A stretch of 31,034 bases of DNA from assembly GCA_002471345.1 (NCBI GenBank), contig DKPS01000091.1:1-31034 (forward strand), read 5' to 3'. The notes below the pieces were generated by a model. It did no database searches. It worked only from the letters and a program-made list of their open reading frames with translations, and was not told the origin of the DNA. This DNA comes from Saprospiraceae bacterium UBA7328. GTDB lineage: Bacteria > Bacteroidota > Bacteroidia > Chitinophagales > Saprospiraceae. A program made the position numbers and the translations under genes. Below are positions 25,622 through 31,034 of the stretch, piece after piece. The stretch's first letter is position 1. Each line of letters starts with the position of its first letter.

Positions 25622-26869
25622 ATGAGATATTTAGCTTTCCTAATTATAACGACCTTGATATTCAGCTGTAAAACTACAGAAACAACATCCTCTAAAGAGC
25701 CTTTAACTCCTACAATAGAAAAGGCTAAAGAACTAGCCCAGAAATATGTAATTGTAGATGGCCATGTTGATCTACCATATAGATTGGCTATATCTAATTT
25801 TAGATTAGAAAAAGAATATCTAGGCATTCCTATTTCCTCAGAAAAAGGTGACTTTGACTATATGAGAAGCAAAGAAGGGGGACTTGATGCACCCTTCATG
25901 TCAATCTATATTCCTGCCGACAACCAACTAGAAAAGGGGAAAAGTAAAAAACACGCAGAATCACTAATAGATATGGTAGAAGGTATCTGCAATGAACACC
26001 CCGACAAATTTGAAGTTGCAAAAAGTGTATCAGATGTAAAACGCATTAAAAGACAAGGCAAAATCGCTTTGCCAATGGGAATGGAGAATGGTGCTGGACT
26101 TGAGGACGATATTAAAAATGTGAAATACTTCAAGGACAGAGGCATCAGCTATATTACCCTCACCCACTCTAAAGTAAACCTGATCTGTGATTCATCCTAT
26201 GATTCTGAAAGGAAATGGGTAGGACTTAGTCCATATGGAGAAAAAGTAGTAAAAGAAATGAATCGTGTGGGCATTATGGTTGACATTTCTCATGTCTCTG
26301 ACAGTACGTTTTTTGATGTAGTAAGACTTACAGATGTACCTGTCATAGCATCTCATTCTTCTGCTCAACGGTACACTCCTGGTTTTGAGAGAAATATGGC
26401 AGATGATTTGATTAAAGAATTAGGCAAGAATGGGGGAGTCATTATGATCAATTTTGGTTCTACTTTTCTTGATCAAAAAAGTAGAGATCAGGCCGATGCT
26501 ACTCGAACCAAGATTAGAAAAATGCTCAAGGACATGGAATTAGAGCCGGATTCTAAAAAAGGTAAAGCTGTTGCTGAGAGGTTTAGCGAGGGTCAACCTG
26601 TATTGTTTGCAGATATTCAAAAAGTGGCAGACCATATAGATCATGTGGTAAGTCTCATTGGTATTAACCATGTTGGATTAGGTTCTGATTTTGATGGTGT
26701 AGGTGACAGTTTGCCTACAGGCCTTAAAGATGTCTCTGACTATCCTAATCTTCTTCTAGAGTTAATAAAAAGAGGATATTCTGAAAAAGACATTGCAAAA
26801 ATTTGTTCTGGCAATTTATTTAGAGTTTGGCAACAGGTAGAAAATCATGCCAAGGCCAGTAAAGGATAA
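25622..26869 (+). CDS. Membrane dipeptidase (peptidase M19) lipoprotein
   Basis: This zinc dipeptidase has all binuclear-site residues of renal-type dipeptidases: HVD in VDGHVDLPYR (His48, Asp50 in the shorter numbering), the bridging Glu in PMGMENGAG, His in VDISHVSD and IASHSSAQRY, and Asp in GLGSDFDGVGD. Starting from the ATG at 25622 it has a lipoprotein signal, RYLAFLIITTLIFSC, with the lipidated Cys at 16; the serine and threonine after it suit an outer-membrane lipoprotein. The longer frame starts with GTG at 25571 and puts 17 hydrophilic residues before the signal peptide, so 25622 is preferred (415 residues). It would cleave dipeptides in the periplasm. A second EamA transporter starts within its stop codon (one-base overlap). 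Confidence 0.92.
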   Translation: MRYLAFLIITTLIFSCKTTETTSSKEPLTPTIEKAKELAQKYVIVDGHVDLPYRLAISNFRLEKEYLGIPISSEKGDFDYMRSKEGGLDAPFMSIYIPADNQLEKGKSKKHAESLIDMVEGICNEHPDKFEVAKSVSDVKRIKRQGKIALPMGMENGAGLEDDIKNVKYFKDRGISYITLTHSKVNLICDSSYDSERKWVGLSPYGEKVVKEMNRVGIMVDISHVSDSTFFDVVRLTDVPVIASHSSAQRYTPGFERNMADDLIKELGKNGGVIMINFGSTFLDQKSRDQADATRTKIRKMLKDMELEPDSKKGKAVAERFSEGQPVLFADIQKVADHIDHVVSLIGINHVGLGSDFDGVGDSLPTGLKDVSDYPNLLLELIKRGYSEKDIAKICSGNLFRVWQQVENHAKASKG

Positions 26870-27744
26870 TGGGTGACAGCAATATTGGTCTAAAGCAAAT
26901 ATTCACACTTGTTTTATTGTCGCTCATTTGGGGGACCTCTTTCATACTTGTAAAAAGGGGGCTCCTCGCTTATAGCCCTTTAGAACTTGCTGCGTTGAGG
27001 GTATCAATTGCGGGGCTTGTTTTTCTCCCTTTCTTCATTTTCCACGTAAAAAAAGAAAGAGTAAAAAACTATTGGAAATATCTCATTGTAGGGTTGACGG
27101 GAACCGCAATTCCCGCTTTTTGTTTTGCTCTTGCTCAGACTCAAATTTCAAGTAGCGTTGCCGGTATTATGAATGCTCTCACTCCAATTTTTACAATTCT
27201 GATTGGTATTACTTTCTATAAAATGAAAGTAGGAGGCAACCAAATTATAGGGGTCGCTTTAGGACTGTGTGGTGCGATTGCTTTGATTCTACTAGGAAAA
27301 GATTCCAGCCAATCTAACAATATGTGGTTTGCTGGTTTCGTCGCTATTTCTTCTATTCTATACGCGATGAACCTGAATTTTGTGAAAAAACATTTTCAAA
27401 ATGAAAATAGTATTCGTTTAAGTGCGGTCTCATTTGTATTAGTTTCAATTCCTTGTTTGGTCTATGTAGGGTGGAGTGATATTCCTTCTATAATGAATAC
27501 CGATGCAGGAATCAAAGCTTTGGGGTATGTTGCTATTTTGTCTATAATGAGCACAATGATCGCTCTTATCATATTCTATAAACTCGTCCAAACCACGAAC
27601 CCCGTTTTCGCTTCTTCTGTTAGTTACGTTGTCCCCATTGTAGCTTTGCTGTGGGGCGTTTGGGATGGAGAGTTTATTGGTTTGGGGCACTATATAAGTT
27701 TAGGTCTGATTCTATTAGCTGTATATCTGATCAGAAAAAATTAA
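26869..27744 (+). CDS. EamA/DMT-superfamily transporter, coupled to the dipeptidase
   Basis: The 291-residue membrane protein has ten helices in two EamA repeats (LSLIWGTSFILVKRGLLAYSPLELAALR and, in the second half, YVVPIVALLWGVWDGEFIG). Its ATG shares the final base of the dipeptidase stop (TAATG), so the two are translationally coupled. An obvious reading is handling of the amino acids released by the dipeptidase, but the transport direction is not known. It converges on the glycosyltransferase-like gene with a four-base gap. Confidence 0.85.
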   Translation: MGDSNIGLKQIFTLVLLSLIWGTSFILVKRGLLAYSPLELAALRVSIAGLVFLPFFIFHVKKERVKNYWKYLIVGLTGTAIPAFCFALAQTQISSSVAGIMNALTPIFTILIGITFYKMKVGGNQIIGVALGLCGAIALILLGKDSSQSNNMWFAGFVAISSILYAMNLNFVKKHFQNENSIRLSAVSFVLVSIPCLVYVGWSDIPSIMNTDAGIKALGYVAILSIMSTMIALIIFYKLVQTTNPVFASSVSYVVPIVALLWGVWDGEFIGLGHYISLGLILLAVYLIRKN

Positions 27745-27748
27745 CACC

Positions 27749-28354
27749 TTACAAAGGCCATCCAAATTTTTCCCAATCTTCAGCATAATCCACATCGCTC
27801 AGTTTTTCAAGCTTTTGAAAGGACAGGTTGTGTTTTTCAAGCTTATTAACTGTTTCGCTATAAACAGAATTTGTACTCCACTCTATGTCTGTGAATAGAA
27901 AAGGATAGTATGATTTCATTCCAAGAAGATAATAACCCCCATCAAATGTAGGCCCAAGTATTACATCATTTTCTTCTAACCCATCAAAGGCTTCTTGTAT
28001 TAAAGAGGAAGACAACTGTGGGCAATCACTTCCGATTATAATCACCTTATTATGAACCTCACAAACCTCTTTGAAAGCATTAGAAATTCTTTTTCCTAGG
28101 TCATCACCTTGTTGTGATTTTTTACAAAAATGCTCTGTTGGCCAATTGTCTTCAATGGGTTTCGTCGCATAATATAAATATCTTCTACAAGGCAACTCTA
28201 AACTAATTTTTTGGGTGTGATTCAACAAAGAACAATAGATTTCTAATGCTCTTTGATCACCAAGGTCTACAGCCAGCCTGGTCTTAACCATTCCTAGTTC
28301 AGGCACCCTAATAAAAGTAATTAATGCCTCTGAAGGCAATTTAGAAGTTTTCAA
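27749..28354 (-). CDS. TIGR04282 / DUF2064 glycosyltransferase-like protein
   Basis: This 201-residue protein has the GT-A-like pattern of the TIGR04282 (DUF2064) family: ITFIRVPELGMVKTRLA at the start, QQGDDLGKRISNAFKEV, IIIGSDCPQLSSSLIQEAFDGL and GPTFDGGYYLLGM with the acidic SDCP metal-binding site. Some members belong to arsenosugar synthesis clusters, others are orphans, and no partner for that pathway is nearby. The start appears to be TTG, two bases after the adaptor's stop codon, so it is the third gene of the TolC-adaptor operon. Its link to export is unclear. Confidence 0.8.
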   Translation of the reverse strand: MKTSKLPSEALITFIRVPELGMVKTRLAVDLGDQRALEIYCSLLNHTQKISLELPCRRYLYYATKPIEDNWPTEHFCKKSQQGDDLGKRISNAFKEVCEVHNKVIIIGSDCPQLSSSLIQEAFDGLEENDVILGPTFDGGYYLLGMKSYYPFLFTDIEWSTNSVYSETVNKLEKHNLSFQKLEKLSDVDYAEDWEKFGWPL

Positions 28355-28356
28355 AA

Positions 28357-29721
28357 CTAGGTTTTGTCTCCTTCTTCGCCTTTATCCTCTTTCTTTTTTA
28401 CCAAGGTCCCCGTTTCAAGTGTTCTGGAGACTGTCGAATATGGTCCACTTATTATTTCTTCTCCTGTTTTTAAACCAGATAATATTTCAATAAAGTCGTC
28501 GTCTTGAATACCTGTTGTCACCACATGCATAATGGCGGTATCAGAATCAGTAGAAAAGACAACTTCGTCCATTTCATCATTTGACTTATCATCTTTGTCT
28601 TTCTTACGGACAGCTATGGCCTGAATAGGTGCGGCAATAATATTCTCCTTAATATCTGTTATGATATCTACTGAAGCAGACATCCCCGGTCTAAACGGAT
28701 AGGGGTTAATGTCAGAAATGATATCATCATAAGAAGACGGTTTAATAATAATTTTTACAATAAAATTTGTCACTTGGTCTGTGTTAAGAGAACCGGTCGC
28801 TGATGCGCTATTTGCCGCAGAATTTGCTATCTCTGATACATAACCTTCAAACTTTCTATCTATATATGCATCTACTTCTACCTCTACCACATCGCTCAAC
28901 TCTACTTTAAGAATATCGTTTTCACTCACTTCTACTTGTACTTCCATTACATTAAGGTTAGACACTCTCATCATTTCTGTTCCAGCCATTTGGGCTGTTC
29001 CCACTACTCTTTCTCCTTCCTCTACGGCAAGGCTCGTGATTATCCCTGCTGTCGGCGCTTTAATGGCTGTACGGCTCAAATTAGTCCTAAGTTCTTTTAC
29101 TTGAGCAGTAGCACTTTTCACAGTAAACTCCGCAGCTTTTGCCGATTCTTGAGCAGATCGAATACTTGCCTCAGACGCTCTAATATTGGCTTTGAGGCTT
29201 TCTATATTAGTAAGGGTCTCCTCAAATTCTGAATCTGAAATCACGCCATCAGATTTGAGCTTTATGTTTCGGTCATGAAGCAGTTCTGCTTGCTTTAGTT
29301 GTGCCGTAAGCTGTTCTTTCTGTGCAATGCTATTTTCTATTTGTGATCTAGAATTAGCAGTTTGTGCTCGTGCGTTGTTGAGGTTTGCTTCTCCTTGCTC
29401 TACGGCAGATAAGTATGCCTCAGGATCAATTTTTACAAGCAACTGCCCTTGATACACAGAGTCACCTTCTTCCACTAATAGTTGAACAATTTCTCCAGAA
29501 ACATCAGAACTGATTTTGACTTCTTTTTCTGGGTATACTCTTCCACTAGCTGAGACCCTTTCCTTAATCGTTCTGTTTTCTACAGTTGCAAAATCAACCG
29601 GCTCGCCTTCAGGAGCTTTGTTGCTATTATACACATAACCAGCTACTAACAATATTGCGATTGCTAATAATGCCCACAACAGCCATCGTCTCCTGTTCTT
29701 TTTCTTCTTCTTTAAAGTCAT
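28357..29721 (-). CDS. Efflux periplasmic adaptor (MacA/HlyD type)
   Basis: The 454-residue membrane-fusion protein has a basic N-terminus (KKKKKNRRR), one membrane anchor (about 13-31), a split lipoyl/barrel-sandwich domain (ISSDVSGEIVQLLVEEGDSVYQGQLLVKIDPE near 68-99 and IKAPTAGIITSLAVEEGERV after the hairpin), an alpha-helical coiled coil (about 100-215) and a beta-barrel plus membrane-proximal domain with PFRPGMSASVDIIT. The C-terminus is charged. It would join an inner-membrane ABC or RND pump to the TolC partner encoded 25 bases upstream. No pump gene is adjacent in the window; the MacB-like permease at 5066 is a possible but distant partner. Confidence 0.92.
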   Translation of the reverse strand: MTLKKKKKNRRRWLLWALLAIAILLVAGYVYNSNKAPEGEPVDFATVENRTIKERVSASGRVYPEKEVKISSDVSGEIVQLLVEEGDSVYQGQLLVKIDPEAYLSAVEQGEANLNNARAQTANSRSQIENSIAQKEQLTAQLKQAELLHDRNIKLKSDGVISDSEFEETLTNIESLKANIRASEASIRSAQESAKAAEFTVKSATAQVKELRTNLSRTAIKAPTAGIITSLAVEEGERVVGTAQMAGTEMMRVSNLNVMEVQVEVSENDILKVELSDVVEVEVDAYIDRKFEGYVSEIANSAANSASATGSLNTDQVTNFIVKIIIKPSSYDDIISDINPYPFRPGMSASVDIITDIKENIIAAPIQAIAVRKKDKDDKSNDEMDEVVFSTDSDTAIMHVVTTGIQDDDFIEILSGLKTGEEIISGPYSTVSRTLETGTLVKKKEDKGEEGDKT

Positions 29722-29746
29722 TTATATTTCGTTTTTATGAGTCTAA

Positions 29747-31034
29747 TTAAAATTCAACAGGGTATCCCTGATAGTAATCCAGAATCTTGATTTTATATAG
29801 ATAATCGTACTTTGAAATAGATAAGTTTATCAACGCTTGATTATATTGGTTTTGAATTGTGATATAATCAAATGAATTTAATGCACCCACTTGAAACCTT
29901 TTTTCTGCATTCTGGGCGGCAATTTCTCTTGCCCTAAGTGTTTTTTCACTAGCTTCTAATGCCCTTTTTGCTCCTCTTGCATCTGTGAGCAATTGCTGCA
30001 TTGTATTGCGAAGGTTATTGTCGTTTTGTTTGTTTTGGTTAATTAAGCTTTCGAGATTTACTTTCGATCGCTCAACTCCTGCTTTGTTTTGATAGTTGCT
30101 ATACAATGGAACATTTACACTTACACCTATTCCGTAAAAGAGATTGTCATTGAATTGTGATCCATATGACTTATCTCCAAATTGAGGTAATGCCTGATCG
30201 GTTCCTAATAAAACCGGAACTCCATCAATTGTCACAGGTTGAGAAACTGTAGAATTCGTAAACCCGGTAACTTCTTTCGCTTGATTAGAGTAATTCGTAT
30301 TTAAACTTCCACCAGCAGTGATACTTGGCAAAAGATTGGCTTCACTTACTTTAAGATCATATTCAGCTGATTTAATTCTGAACTCTTGAGCCTTATTAGA
30401 AGGTGAAAATTCTAAAGCATTTTTAAAAGCCTCCTCAAAAGAAAGTTCATCTGGGTCAGAATATAAAGACTGTGACATATTGGGTTCCACTAATATCATC
30501 TCTGTACCAAACCCAATATTCATGAGTGCTTTCAATCCAACCATGGCAATCTCATAACTATTTTCTGACATTGCCAAATCTTGATCTGTTGTAGCTAGTT
30601 GGGCCTCTAGGTCATATATTTCAGCTTGAGCTCTAGTCCCAACTTCTATCATCTTGGTCATTCGCTCTATTTCTTTTGCTGTGCTTTCTCTTTGTACTCT
30701 TATGTTTTGCACATTTTCACGAGCCAACAAAGCATTGAAATAAGTTCGTGCAATATCAAAAGCCACATTAATCATTGAAGAATTTAAATCTTCTCTTGTA
30801 GCCAACTCCTCATTTAATGCACTTTGGATTTGGTTGTTAATACTTCCTCCATTATATAATGTAACTCCTGTATTAAACTGTGCTCCATTTGAAAGAAAGT
30901 TGGTGGTAATAAAATCATTGGTGGTTGGGTCTACGGTTCTTCCAAAGTTGAGACCTAAGTTGGTCCCAAAACTTAAACTTGGATATCTCTGACTTTTTGC
31001 CAATTTCGAATTGATTTTAGCATTATCAATTCCA
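29747..31034 (-). CDS. TolC-family outer-membrane efflux protein, 5' end outside window
   Basis: The frame remains open to the last base (codons before the TTG at 31003 encode GIDNAKINSK), so the N-terminus and signal peptide lie beyond the window. Visible are paired TolC repeats: long helices (SQRYPSLSFGTNLGLNFG, EDLNSSMINVAFDIARTYFNALLARENV, IERMTKMIEVGTRAQAEIYDLEAQLAT) and a second repeat with AEYDLKVSEANLLPSITAGGS, RQ-rich helices and AEKRFQVGALNSFDYITIQNQYNQALINL. It forms the outer-membrane channel of the efflux system with the adaptor that follows after 25 bases. The family member is diverged enough that the substrate cannot be guessed. Confidence 0.92.
   Translation of the reverse strand, partial: GIDNAKINSKLAKSQRYPSLSFGTNLGLNFGRTVDPTTNDFITTNFLSNGAQFNTGVTLYNGGSINNQIQSALNEELATREDLNSSMINVAFDIARTYFNALLARENVQNIRVQRESTAKEIERMTKMIEVGTRAQAEIYDLEAQLATTDQDLAMSENSYEIAMVGLKALMNIGFGTEMILVEPNMSQSLYSDPDELSFEEAFKNALEFSPSNKAQEFRIKSAEYDLKVSEANLLPSITAGGSLNTNYSNQAKEVTGFTNSTVSQPVTIDGVPVLLGTDQALPQFGDKSYGSQFNDNLFYGIGVSVNVPLYSNYQNKAGVERSKVNLESLINQNKQNDNNLRNTMQQLLTDARGAKRALEASEKTLRAREIAAQNAEKRFQVGALNSFDYITIQNQYNQALINLSISKYDYLYKIKILDYYQGYPVEF

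Noticed and set aside
27749..28354. Calling the glycosyltransferase-like gene part of an arsenosugar pathway
   Set aside because: No ArsM, ArsS or other arsenic gene is nearby, and the family is also found as orphans.

Overview
The window looks like a chromosomal segment of a member of the Bacteroidota, most likely a marine Cytophagales-type organism. The evidence is AT-rich DNA, weak or absent Shine-Dalgarno sequences, several TAnnTTTG-type -7 boxes, an atpD-atpC pair standing alone without the rest of the ATP synthase operon, an AtpD with a long insertion, and several Bacteroidota-type families (DUF5777 barrel, DUF5117/DUF4953 metzincin, second RsmI-like methylase, PorT-like barrel). No rRNA, tRNA, CRISPR array, insertion sequence, prophage or integrase was recognised. 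The coding strand alternates often, and no gap between genes exceeds about 250 bases.

Layout. 1-2344: the 3' part of a gene for a two-repeat alpha+beta protein with a terminator, then a divergent RsmI-like methylase (-) and ScpA (+). 2505-5059: atpD, atpC and an unknown four-helix membrane protein. 5066-10684 (all -): MacB-like permease, cytidylate-kinase-like enzyme, secreted metzincin, and a ksgA-yqeY operon. 10788-11846: pdxA (+). 12008-14556 (-): aspS, then an overlooked 34-residue peptide with 11 cysteines, then a SigZ-like ECF sigma factor with its own C-terminal cysteine tetrad. 14684-17550 (+): hemA, a secreted metallo-beta-lactamase-fold enzyme and a TruC/RluA-like pseudouridine synthase that overlaps it. 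17563-19018 (-): TauE/SafE transporter and a DUF937 protein separated by a strong terminator. 19094-20699 (+): a LysM glucosaminidase and an outer-membrane barrel. 20707-22679 (-): DUF5777 barrel and di-heme cytochrome. 22807-24427 (+): SDR and a class IV aminotransferase. 24450-27744: two EamA transporters flanking a lipoprotein dipeptidase. 27749-31034 (-): TolC (cut by the window edge), an efflux adaptor and a TIGR04282 glycosyltransferase-like protein.

Most of the window is housekeeping: translation (aspS, ksgA, pseudouridine synthase, RsmI-like), energy (atpDC, cytochrome), cofactors (pdxA, hemA), chromosome segregation (scpA), envelope remodelling and export. The least explained unit is the Cys-rich peptide plus SigZ-like sigma factor at 12008-12690. 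It has no adjacent anti-sigma gene, and both products carry dense potential metal or thiol ligands. This is my main candidate for an undescribed regulatory system.

Several start sites were changed from the longest open frame (aspS, hemA, the DUF5777 gene, the dipeptidase) because -7 boxes, a Shine-Dalgarno, signal peptides or family N-termini favour an internal ATG. Five genes appear to begin with TTG or GTG. Function calls come from sequence motifs read by eye, with no database search.
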